Of a stretch of DNA of 8,828 nucleotides, positions 1 through 5,558 are shown in pieces. Position 1 is the stretch's first letter, and every line of letters starts with the position of its first letter. Source of the stretch: Campylobacterales bacterium. GTDB taxonomy: Bacteria > Campylobacterota > Campylobacteria > Campylobacterales > Hydrogenimonadaceae. The stretch lies in assembly GCA_027065635.1 (NCBI GenBank), contig JAMONQ010000120.1, positions 1 through 8,828 on the forward strand, read 5' to 3'. A program made the translations under genes and the position numbers. Below the pieces are notes generated by a model, which made no database searches, was not told where the DNA came from, and saw only the letters and a program-made list of their open reading frames with translations.

Positions 1-342
1 TGTGTGCACATTTTCGCTGGCGGTAAAGGAGAGTCCGCCGAAGGTGAAGGTTTTGGAGAGTGTTCCGTCTCCGCTGCTTCTGTTTTTTGTATATCCGAGC
101 TTTATATTCGGGAGCAGAGGAACAGGGTGCTCTATCTTCGCTCTCATATATATTTCGCTTCTGGTATCGAGGTTTAGATCGTCATCGAGATCGATTCTGT
201 CGGATCCGGTAGGATACTCTATCCAGCCGCTCGGGTCGTGGTTCCAGCCTCCTACGGCTATCTCTCCGCCGATTGTATCGGCTTTGAGCGAGGCGGCAGA
301 GAAGAGAAGCAGTGCTGATGCTGCAATGGAGAGTGATTTCAT
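1..342 (-). CDS. TIGR04219-type outer membrane beta-barrel protein (3' end beyond window)
   Basis: The first 114 codons of an outer-membrane protein, read leftward from ATG at 342 and still open at the window edge. Residues 1-20 form a signal peptide (basic start, hydrophobic core, small residues before a likely cleavage near KA/D). The mature N-terminus has short alternating strands and motifs I associate with the TIGR04219 family: GGWNHDPSGW, an acidic DLDDDLNLD stretch and AKIEHPVPLLPNIKLGY. A good AAGGA Shine-Dalgarno lies 7 nt before the ATG. Its function in the family is unknown to me; it is probably an outer-membrane beta-barrel, not a proven porin. It lies 100 bp downstream of the MFS gene on the same strand and has its own strong -10 box, so it is probably a separate transcription unit. 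The family call rests on remembered motifs. Confidence 0.82.
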   Translation of the reverse strand, partial: MKSLSIAASALLLFSAASLKADTIGGEIAVGGWNHDPSGWIEYPTGSDRIDLDDDLNLDTRSEIYMRAKIEHPVPLLPNIKLGYTKNRSSGDGTLSKTFTFGGLSFTASENVHT

Positions 343-363
343 GATAATCCTTTTTCTGTTACG

Positions 364-381
364 TAATATCGCTAATATCGA
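364..381. repeat. Two tandem 9-bp units in the outer-membrane gene leader
   Basis: TAATATCGC (364-372) is followed directly by TAATATCGA (373-381), 8 of 9 bases the same. The pair lies between the predicted transcription start and the ribosome binding site. It could be an operator or simply AT-rich leader sequence. Confidence 0.45.
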
Positions 382-397
382 CATTTTTAGCGACAAT

Positions 398-403
398 ATT
401 ATA
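398..403 (-). promoter_or_regulatory. -10 box of the outer-membrane protein gene
   Basis: A perfect TATAAT on the minus strand, 55 bp upstream of the ATG at 342, in the only AT-rich part of this gap. No TTGACA-like -35 is visible at 16-18 bp (CGACGA at 421-426). That is common in Campylobacterota, where -10 elements dominate. Transcription would start near 391 and give a 5' leader of about 48 nt. Confidence 0.6.
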
Positions 404-442
404 CTGTGACGGGCGACTCTTCGTCGTTTCGTACAAGATCGT

Positions 443-1585
443 TTACGCTTTTAGCCCTCTAAATTGCGATGAGCGCTCCTTTAGCAGTATGGCGAATGCC
501 GCAAATGCTATGACCGACTCTACAAGAAAGAGGTGTTCTCCATATATCTGTCCGGCTACGATCGCTCCGACAAAACCTCCAAGCCCGTATGAGATTCCCA
601 GAAAGAACTGCTGAGCCAGAGCCTTTTGCCTGTAGAGTAAAAAAAGAAGAGTGATAGCGGTGCTGTGGTAGAGTGCGAAACTAAGTGCATGCAGGCTCTG
701 GGCGAAAAACGTCATCGGCAAAGAGTCGGGATACAGCCACAGCAGAAGCCACCGGATCGCTGTAGCAAAGATGGTTATACGCAGTATCACGAGTAGATTT
801 TTGTGAAGCAGCGGGCCCTGAAAGTAGAGCATTACGATTTCACACAATACACCGAAACTCCAGAGCCAGCTTGTCATCTCCAGGCTTATGCCGTGGGATG
901 TTTCGTATATGGTGAAGAAGTTGTAAAATCCGCCGAAGCTTACCTGCATCAAGAAAAAGCCGAGCCAAAGCGGCCAGTATTTCAAAACCGAGAATCCTTC
1001 ACCGCTATCTCTTCTTCTCTCTTTCGTTTCACGCTCGCTTCCCCATACTACAGCTGCACCGCTAAGTGCGGTCAATATCGTAGTGGCCGCCAGATAGTGC
1101 AGCGCATCCATCGGAGTCTGGAGTACTTTGCCCAGCCATAGAGCGATCAGCATGAAGCCGATCGAGCCAAAGAGTCTGGCGCGTCCGTAGACTTTTCTTT
1201 GCAGTACCTCGAGTGCATGAGCCTCAATATAGGGAAGCGAGACGCTAATAGCGGCGCCAAAAAGCAGGTTGACAGCAAGCAGCAGCCAAAAGTGCGGCAG
1301 AGCCGGATAGAAAAGAAGCACGCTGAAAGAGAGTATCAACAAGGATAGAAGAAAGCTTCTTCTATCGAGATTTATATGTTTTAGAAAGAAAAAGGGGACT
1401 ATGAACCTCATCAGCGGAGCAGCCGACAGCAGCACACCGATCTGACCGCTGCCGTAGCCCGCCATCTGGAGCGCCTTGGGAAAAAATATCACATAGACGC
1501 CGATGATGGCAAAATAGAAGAGATAAAAAGCCGAGATTCGCCAGAATACGGCGTTTGCGACGCTTATGGTCTGTGGATTATGCAT
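443..1585 (-). CDS. MFS permease (HcaT / MFS_1-like type)
   Basis: A 380-residue polytopic membrane protein, about the usual length for a 12-helix major facilitator. I start it at ATG 1585 because the residues just after it (FWRISAFYLFYFAIIG) form the first membrane helix, as in E. coli HcaT-like permeases; a longer reading adds 83 hydrophilic residues that are only the shadow of the upstream gene. Hydrophobic segments recur to the C-terminus, with a basic loop (HINLDRRS) after helix 2 and a central charged loop (SERETKERRRDSGEG) dividing the two six-helix halves. The substrate cannot be read from the sequence; relatives are annotated for aromatic acids or nucleosides. The start lies 22 bp inside the RDD gene and the nearest AGGA is 15 nt away, so translation is probably coupled to that gene. 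It looks like the last gene of the secG operon. Confidence 0.85.
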   Translation of the reverse strand: MHNPQTISVANAVFWRISAFYLFYFAIIGVYVIFFPKALQMAGYGSGQIGVLLSAAPLMRFIVPFFFLKHINLDRRSFLLSLLILSFSVLLFYPALPHFWLLLAVNLLFGAAISVSLPYIEAHALEVLQRKVYGRARLFGSIGFMLIALWLGKVLQTPMDALHYLAATTILTALSGAAVVWGSERETKERRRDSGEGFSVLKYWPLWLGFFLMQVSFGGFYNFFTIYETSHGISLEMTSWLWSFGVLCEIVMLYFQGPLLHKNLLVILRITIFATAIRWLLLWLYPDSLPMTFFAQSLHALSFALYHSTAITLLFLLYRQKALAQQFFLGISYGLGGFVGAIVAGQIYGEHLFLVESVIAFAAFAILLKERSSQFRGLKA

Positions 1586-2064
1586 GTGCCAGATACGATA
1601 TCCTGCAGAGCCTCTTTGTTCTTCATGATAAAAGGAAGTATGAGCCCTATGCCCGAAAGGATCGCGGTCTGCATCATAATGTATCTCAAAGCGGACTTGA
1701 TCCAGCCGGGCTTTTCCCCTTCGCTTTGCGGATCGACAAGATACAGGTCGTATGCTTTCATACCCGGAGTCTGGGCTTTGAATCTCCACAGGAGAACGAC
1801 GATAGACATATGGATAGCCACTATGTAGAGCCACCCCTCTCCAAGATGTTCTCTAAAGCCCTCTCTGCTCCCCATGACCATATAGACTATGATATAAAGA
1901 ATCGGCATGGTGATCATGAAAGTGTCGGTCAAAAAAGCTTTCAGGCGCAGTGTAATCGGTGCGCATCTATACTCCGGGATCGATGAAGTATCGGACGTTG
2001 CGCCATCTTTGCCGGCGGTTCGGGACTCTGCCTTGCCCTGTTTCACTTTGCGCCAGCGGCTCAC
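1564..2064 (-). CDS. RDD family membrane protein
   Basis: A 166-residue integral membrane protein. I choose GTG at 2064 because GGGGAG sits 5 nt upstream; a reading from further upstream would run through pyrE and the repeat element. Residues 1-36 are basic, polar and probably cytoplasmic. The RDD domain (about 37-163) shows its signature pieces: RLKAFLTD (40-47) leading into helix 1, helix 2 about 78-93, TPGMKAYDLYLVD (99-111), helix 3 about 129-147, and LQDIVSGTCII (153-163) in place of the usual HD..s.T motif. The family has no single established role; some members affect ion or osmotic balance. It follows pyrE after 119 bp and overlaps the MFS permease start by 22 bp, so the two are probably translated together and may share a membrane task. 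Confidence 0.85.
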   Translation of the reverse strand: MSRWRKVKQGKAESRTAGKDGATSDTSSIPEYRCAPITLRLKAFLTDTFMITMPILYIIVYMVMGSREGFREHLGEGWLYIVAIHMSIVVLLWRFKAQTPGMKAYDLYLVDPQSEGEKPGWIKSALRYIMMQTAILSGIGLILPFIMKNKEALQDIVSGTCIIHRP

Positions 2065-2069
2065 TGAAA

Positions 2070-2075
2070 CTCCCC
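2070..2075 (-). promoter_or_regulatory. Ribosome binding site fixing the RDD gene start
   Basis: GGGGAG on the minus strand with a 5-nt spacer to GTG 2064. It decides the start: no upstream in-frame candidate is compatible with the domain, and the next codons encode the basic N-terminal tail. Confidence 0.6.
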
Positions 2076-2079
2076 GGAA

Positions 2080-2107
2080 GGTAAAAGGTGATAGGTGATA
2101 GGCAAAA
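2080..2107. repeat. Four tandem heptamers (GGTRAWA-like) upstream of the RDD gene
   Basis: On the plus strand four 7-bp units follow one another: GGTAAAA, GGTGATA, GGTGATA and GGCAAAA. The middle two are identical and the outer two differ by two or three bases. On the transcribed strand this reads as CCTATCA repeats. It resembles the short tandem heptanucleotide repeats known between genes in cyanobacteria and other bacteria. It lies directly upstream of the RDD ribosome binding site, inside the operon. Confidence 0.6.
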
Positions 2108-2116
2108 AGAAAGGAT

Positions 2117-2129
2117 GCCGCTTCGCGGC
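2117..2129. terminator. GC-rich hairpin between pyrE and the RDD gene
   Basis: GCCGC TTC GCGGC is a perfect 5-bp stem with a 3-nt loop. On the plus strand TTTTGTT follows directly, the shape of an intrinsic terminator, but no plus-strand gene ends here. On the operon (minus) strand the stem is followed by ATCCTTTCTTTTT, a poorer and displaced T-tract, so it may attenuate transcription or protect the pyrE 3' end rather than stop transcription fully. Confidence 0.45.
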
Positions 2130-2183
2130 TTTTGTTGCATAGGCATATCGACAACTCTTCATACTTTTTACCCCAAACATTTT

Positions 2184-2792
2184 CTAATTCCCCCGGCTGC
2201 CCGGTTTGATCGCTTCGCTTCCGCTTTTGCAAAGCGGGCACTCGTCGGGAGAGTACATCTCAAAATCGAAATCGGCCAGTGCGAAAAGCGGCAGGTTTTT
2301 GGGAAGTTTGCAGTTCGGTTTGCGCCCAAGATCGCTACCTTCTCTTTTGCAAAAACCGCGATTGGCCAGTGCGGCGAAGCCGACCACCCGGGCGCCGAGG
2401 CGCTCCACTTCGGCCGCCGCCTCCATCGCGGAGCCTCCGGTGGTGATGATATCTTCGCATATGAGAATCTTTTCGCCCGGCTCGACCGTAAAGCCTCTGC
2501 GAAGTGTCATTTTCCCATCTACCCGCTCTGTGAATATGTAGCGGCACTCAAGCGCCGATGCGAGTGCGAATCCGGCGATAAGCCCTCCGATTGCCGGAGA
2601 GCAGATCGTATCGACATCGAGTCCGGACTCTCTGATCTGTTTGGCCAGCTCTTTGGCCAAAATTGCAGCCGTCTTCGGGTCTTCGAGTACTTTGGCCGAC
2701 TGCAGGTAGTATTCGGAGTGGTTTCCGCTGCTGAGTTTGAAATGGCCGTGCAGCAGGGCGTCGGCATCCATATAGATCTGTTTGATATCCAC
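2184..2792 (-). CDS. pyrE: Orotate phosphoribosyltransferase
   Basis: Converts orotate and PRPP to orotidine 5'-phosphate in de novo pyrimidine synthesis, in the cytoplasm. The protein is 202 residues, normal for the family. It shows the N-terminal substrate region FKLSSGNHSEYY (18-29), SPAIGGLIAG (65-74), the flexible catalytic loop TERVDGKMTLRRGF (88-101) and the type I PRPP-binding motif ILICEDIITTGGS (109-121), all with key residues present. The C-terminal CPLCKSGSEAIKPGSRGN is very close to what I recall of Campylobacter PyrE. The start is GTG at 2792, two bases after the frr stop, with AAGG 7 nt upstream inside frr; the next ATG (residue 8) would cut into the conserved N-terminus. It is therefore tightly coupled to frr. 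Confidence 0.97.
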   Translation of the reverse strand: MDIKQIYMDADALLHGHFKLSSGNHSEYYLQSAKVLEDPKTAAILAKELAKQIRESGLDVDTICSPAIGGLIAGFALASALECRYIFTERVDGKMTLRRGFTVEPGEKILICEDIITTGGSAMEAAAEVERLGARVVGFAALANRGFCKREGSDLGRKPNCKLPKNLPLFALADFDFEMYSPDECPLCKSGSEAIKPGSRGN

Positions 2793-2794
2793 GA

Positions 2795-3358
2795 TCAGAC
2801 CTTCAGGACTTCGGCCTCTTTCTCTTTTACCAGATCGTCCACTTTTTTGACAAATTCGTCGGTTATCTTTTGGATCTGGTCATGGCCTCTTTTCTCTTCA
2901 TCTTCCGTGATGACTTTATCTTTGCCCAGTTTTTTTATCTTGTCGTTGGCATCCCTTCTAATGTTTCGGATTGCCACTTTTGCCTTCTCTCCCATCGCCT
3001 TGGCCTGTTTGGCGCTCTCCTGGCGCTGCTCTACGGTCATTGGCGGGAAAAAGAGTTTGATGGTTTCGCCGTCGTTGTTGGGGTTCACTCCGATATTTGC
3101 CTGCTGGATGGCATGCTCTATCTCCGTCAACAGGTTCTTCTCCCACGGGCTGATGGTGATGGTCTGTGCATCCGTGGCTATGACGCTTCCTACCTGGTTA
3201 AGCGGTGTCGGCGTGCCGTAGTAGTCCACCTTGATATTGTCGACGATATGGGTCGAGACACGGCCTGTTCTGATAGTCGAGAAATCCTTTTTCAGTACCT
3301 CTATGCTCTTTTGCATATGTTCTCTTGCATAATCGTAGACTTCGTTCAGCTCTTCCAT
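2795..3358 (-). CDS. frr: Ribosome recycling factor
   Basis: RRF acts with EF-G to split the post-termination ribosome. It has 187 residues (family about 185) and matches over its full length. The N-terminal helix of the three-helix bundle includes STIRTGRVS (27-35), a conserved arginine-rich turn. The beta-rich domain II follows (about 32-104: VDYYGTPTPLNQVGS, ITISPWEK, NPNNDGETIKLFFPPMT). Two long charged helices then run to the C-terminus (QRQESAKQAKAMGEKAKVAI, NIRRDANDKIKKL). ATG 3358 has AAGGAG 8 nt upstream; this site overlaps the stop codon of the deacetylase gene, leaving a 12-bp gap. It is followed 2 bp later by pyrE. The secG-frr-pyrE grouping is, from memory, shared by Campylobacter and Helicobacter. 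Confidence 0.97.
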   Translation of the reverse strand: MEELNEVYDYAREHMQKSIEVLKKDFSTIRTGRVSTHIVDNIKVDYYGTPTPLNQVGSVIATDAQTITISPWEKNLLTEIEHAIQQANIGVNPNNDGETIKLFFPPMTVEQRQESAKQAKAMGEKAKVAIRNIRRDANDKIKKLGKDKVITEDEEKRGHDQIQKITDEFVKKVDDLVKEKEAEVLKV

Positions 3359-3370
3359 ACTCTTCGCTCC

Positions 3371-4315
3371 TTATGGTTTTACAAGAATCTTCGTCGATAT
3401 TCTATCTTTTTCAAGCTTTAAAATTAGACGGCTCCGTCGATTTTTCAGCGGCAGATCGAGTCCGGTCTCGACTCTTCTCTCTTTTACCTCTACCTTTTTC
3501 CAGCCGTAACCGGTCAGATAGAGCCATCCTGTGGCGGCGTCGCTATCGACTTCTACTACCACCTTTTCGACGATCCCGTTTGCGGGCCACGCTACCGGTA
3601 TCCGCCATGTCGCGGGCAGGTAGCGATAGCGCAGCTTGCTCTTTAGATCCGGATCGCCTGTAAGCGCTATGCGGTCGAGGTCGAAGCGATCGGAGTTTTC
3701 GGAGACGGCACCGACATTCTGGTTGCAGATCGCATCGAAGCCGAAAGATTCGGCGATCTTTTTGACCGTATCGTCATACTCTCCGTAGGGATAGGCGAAA
3801 TATTTCGGTGAAAATCCCAGTCGTTCGCGCATCAGTTCGAGTCCCCTGGCGAAGTCCTTTTCAAGATAGGCTTCGCTTTTGGAGACCATATGGGGATGCG
3901 TATGTGAGTGAAAGCCGATTTCGCCGTACTTCATGGCTTCTTTGATCTGCTCCCAGCTCATATAGTCGCCGTACCCCTCTTCGGTCGCTTTTGTGTAGAC
4001 AAACAGAGTGAAAGGGTAGCCAAACTCCCTGAATATCGGCAGGCCGTTTTCGTAGAAACTTTTGTAGCCGTCGTCTATAGTGAGTACGATCCAGTTGTCC
4101 GGCAGGGTTTCCCTCTTTTTGAGCGCATCGACCAGACGGCTTAGAGGCACCACTTCGTAGCCGTTTTTCCTGAAATATTCGAACTGCTTTTTCAAAACAT
4201 CTATGGAAGTGTCGGTGGATGGGTGGCGGGTATCGCCGAAACGGTGGTATACGAAGATGTGAGCATCGGCCAGTAGGGTCGCGGCCAGGAGCCACAGCCC
4301 CGCGAGCAGGCGCAT
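3371..4315 (-). CDS. Secreted polysaccharide deacetylase (NodB-type, PF01522)
   Basis: A 314-residue exported protein. Residues 1-18 are a signal peptide (MRLLAGLWLLAATLLADA). The NodB-type domain covers about 19-235: TIDDG (79-83) with the catalytic base and metal-binding Asp, HSHTH (136-140) with both metal His, and YPYGEY (175-180). These indicate a metal-dependent de-N- or de-O-acetylase acting on an envelope or extracellular glycan in the periplasm. Residues about 236-314 are a small beta-rich, lysine-rich C-terminal module I do not recognise (TGWLYLTGYGWKKVEV), possibly glycan-binding. The ATG at 4315 shares its A with the secG stop (TAATG), so translation is probably coupled to secG. 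It is unusual to see an envelope enzyme inserted between secG and frr. The substrate (peptidoglycan, capsule or exopolysaccharide) cannot be told. Confidence 0.88.
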   Translation of the reverse strand: MRLLAGLWLLAATLLADAHIFVYHRFGDTRHPSTDTSIDVLKKQFEYFRKNGYEVVPLSRLVDALKKRETLPDNWIVLTIDDGYKSFYENGLPIFREFGYPFTLFVYTKATEEGYGDYMSWEQIKEAMKYGEIGFHSHTHPHMVSKSEAYLEKDFARGLELMRERLGFSPKYFAYPYGEYDDTVKKIAESFGFDAICNQNVGAVSENSDRFDLDRIALTGDPDLKSKLRYRYLPATWRIPVAWPANGIVEKVVVEVDSDAATGWLYLTGYGWKKVEVKERRVETGLDLPLKNRRSRLILKLEKDRISTKILVKP

Positions 4316-4662
4316 TACTCTTGGGCCGGGGCCTGCGGAGCGGCGGGAGCCGACGGTGCCGCCGGAGAGGAAGGCAGCACCGGAGCCGACGGAACGGCAC
4401 TATCTGTTTTTATCGTATCGACGACAGACTCGTTGTGGCTTTTGTTGTAGAGATACCCGAGTGCGATAGTGTTGAAAACGAAAAGCAGGCCTACCGTGAA
4501 GGTGGCCTTTACCAGAAAGCCTGCGGGCCCTTTGGCTCCGAAGACCGACTCGTTCGAGCCGCTATAGGCGCCAAGACCGATGGAGGAGCTCTTTTGCAGC
4601 AGGACAAGTACCGTCAAAACAAGTGTCAAAACAATCTGTGTAGCAAATAGAATAGTTACCAT
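4315..4662 (-). CDS. secG: Protein translocase subunit SecG
   Basis: The small membrane partner of SecYE in the general protein export channel. It has 115 residues, with two transmembrane helices at about 4-22 and 51-72. Between them is the conserved cytoplasmic loop LLQKSSSIGLGAYSGSNESVFGAKGPAGFL (21-50), where the LQ, G.GA..G and G..G.F.. pattern identifies the family. Residues 74-115 form a polar linker and then a Pro/Ala/Ser-rich tail of no known role, typical of low-complexity SecG ends. The ATG at 4662 has AAGGA 9 nt upstream. It is the first gene of the operon, behind a roughly 160-nt leader, and its stop overlaps the deacetylase start by one base. Confidence 0.95.
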   Translation of the reverse strand: MVTILFATQIVLTLVLTVLVLLQKSSSIGLGAYSGSNESVFGAKGPAGFLVKATFTVGLLFVFNTIALGYLYNKSHNESVVDTIKTDSAVPSAPVLPSSPAAPSAPAAPQAPAQE

Positions 4663-4823
4663 TTCATGAAATCCTTAAGTAGTCCCGTGCCGAAGCATGC
4701 GGCGGTATCCGGTTCGTCAAAACTCTACCGAACTCCACATACACTGCGAAACTCGATAAAACTTCGCTGCGGCTGAAAGCATGCCGCTTCAGCAAAACCT
4801 ATTGCAAGTTTTGGGATAATTAG
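4663..4823 (-). promoter_or_regulatory. Long structured 5' leader of the secG operon
   Basis: From the predicted start near 4823 to the secG ATG there are about 160 nt able to form several short hairpins. Arms: 4793-4798 with 4808-4813 (6 bp); 4772-4777 with 4788-4793 (6 bp) or, exclusively, 4769-4773 with 4783-4787 (5 bp); 4746-4750 with 4763-4767 (5 bp); 4712-4716 with 4729-4733 (5 bp); 4689-4692 with 4700-4703 (4 bp). I do not recognise a known riboswitch or ribosomal leader. No hairpin is followed by a T-tract, so termination-type attenuation is not obvious. It could also be a dispersed extragenic repeat. Confidence 0.4.
4815..4820 (+). promoter_or_regulatory. Candidate -10 box of bioC
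   Basis: GATAAT, 5 of 6 to consensus, 33 bp before the bioC ATG, with no recognisable -35. An alternative, TATTAT at 4829-4834, would leave a leader of only about a dozen bases. Either site overlaps the secG promoter region. Confidence 0.35.
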
Positions 4824-4829
4824 CGCGCT

Positions 4830-4859
4830 ATTATATCCAAATCGAAAGTCAATATGCAA
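4830..4859 (-). promoter_or_regulatory. Promoter of the secG operon
   Basis: A perfect TATAAT on the minus strand (4830-4835) with TTGCAT (4854-4859) 18 bp upstream, 3 of 6 to TTGACA. The predicted start is near 4823. The -35 hexamer covers the start codon of the divergent bioC gene, and an AGCGCGCT palindrome (4822-4829) sits directly after the -10 box. Confidence 0.6.
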
Positions 4860-5537
4860 CACCTAAAAGAGTTTAGCCGCTTTGCCGAGCATTACGGCCG
4901 CTACAGCCTCGTGCAGCAGCGGGTCGCAAAAGCCCTGGCCGATCGTATCGGACCGTATGGGCGCATAGTCGATATCGGGTGCGGCGGCGGCGCATTCTTC
5001 AAAGCATATAAACATCCGTTCATATCGTACTTCGCGGTAGATCTTTCACCGCGGATGCTGCAGCTGCATCCAGACGGTGACGGTGTTCGTAAAATCGTAG
5101 GCAATTTCGACGACCCTGAACTCTATGAATATCTAAGGAGTCTCGATTTCGATATTCTGGTCTCTTCATCCGCTCTTCAGTGGAGCGGCGATCTCGCTCT
5201 CACACTCTCTCGTATCGCCTCTTTGAAAAAACCGACGGCTCTTGCAATCTTTACTTCCGGTACATTCGCTACACTGCATGCGGTAGCGGGTACCTCCTCC
5301 CCGATCAGGAGCAAGGAGGAGACGATAGATGCTATTCGCTCCAGTTTTGACGCGAAGATCGAAACTCTTCTCTACAGGCTCTACTTCAGGGATACGCTGT
5401 CTATGCTGCGATATATCAAGCGCAGCGGTGTAAGCGGAGGTCAAAAGAGGCTGACCTACAATCAGACCAGAAGAGTACTCAAGGAGTACCCCCTCTCATA
5501 CCTGGAGTTTGAAATAGTATCGGCTCTTGCGCTATAA
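4854..5537 (+). CDS. bioC: Malonyl-ACP O-methyltransferase, BioC type
   Basis: Predicted to methylate malonyl-ACP from S-adenosylmethionine, which disguises it for chain extension towards the pimeloyl moiety of biotin. It has 227 residues, slightly shorter than E. coli BioC. Class I methyltransferase signs are motif I VDIGCGGG (39-46), an acidic strand-2 end in AVDLSPRML (61-69; E. coli has ALDLSPPML) and the BioC-like SSSALQWSGDL (104-114; E. coli SNLAVQWCGNL). FTSGTFATLHAV, a D.LSMLRYIKRSG segment and a C-terminal YPLSYLEFEIVSAL also parallel BioC in order. ATG 4854 is the first possible start: an in-frame stop lies at 4821 with no ATG, GTG or TTG between. The Shine-Dalgarno (GAAAG) is weak. 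No other biotin gene is adjacent, so the role rests on the protein alone; another small-molecule methyltransferase is the alternative. Confidence 0.8.
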   Translation: MQHLKEFSRFAEHYGRYSLVQQRVAKALADRIGPYGRIVDIGCGGGAFFKAYKHPFISYFAVDLSPRMLQLHPDGDGVRKIVGNFDDPELYEYLRSLDFDILVSSSALQWSGDLALTLSRIASLKKPTALAIFTSGTFATLHAVAGTSSPIRSKEETIDAIRSSFDAKIETLLYRLYFRDTLSMLRYIKRSGVSGGQKRLTYNQTRRVLKEYPLSYLEFEIVSALAL

Positions 5538-5557
5538 AGCGGATGCGGCGCTTTTTT
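5536..5557 (+). terminator. Intrinsic terminator after bioC
   Basis: AAAGCG, a 7-nt loop (GATGCGG), then CGCTTT and further Ts to 5557: a 6-bp stem ending in a T-run, starting within the bioC stop codon. It fills the 21-bp gap between two convergent genes. On the minus strand the stem is followed only by a short TTTATAG, so its use by the opposite gene is less sure. Confidence 0.7.
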
Positions 5558-5558
5558 C

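Noticed and set aside
2..409. A 135-codon plus-strand open frame at the left edge
   Set aside because: It is antisense to the outer-membrane protein, whose signal peptide, family motifs, ribosome binding site and promoter are all on the minus strand.
404..442. A terminator after the MFS gene
   Set aside because: Only a 4-bp stem (CGAC/GTCG) without a T-tract is present; I cannot support a terminator.
1586..1834. An N-terminal extension of the MFS protein to 463 residues
   Set aside because: The added 83 residues are charged, lack membrane helices and lie entirely inside the RDD gene in another frame; the first helix follows ATG 1585 directly.
2065..2241. A longer RDD protein starting inside pyrE
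   Set aside because: The extension reads through pyrE codons, the hairpin and the heptamer repeats. GTG 2064 has a proper ribosome binding site.
2088..3221. A 377-codon plus-strand frame across pyrE and frr
   Set aside because: It is wholly antisense to two highly conserved genes, has low-complexity Ser/Phe/Arg composition and no domain. It is a shadow frame.
4675..4698. A 7-codon frame (ATG 4698 to TAA 4675) before secG
   Set aside because: Very short, no convincing ribosome binding site, and expected by chance.
4847..4852. TTGACT as the secG -35 box
   Set aside because: It is a better hexamer than TTGCAT but only 11 bp from the TATAAT, too close for a sigma-70 promoter, and no -10 lies at the right distance from it.
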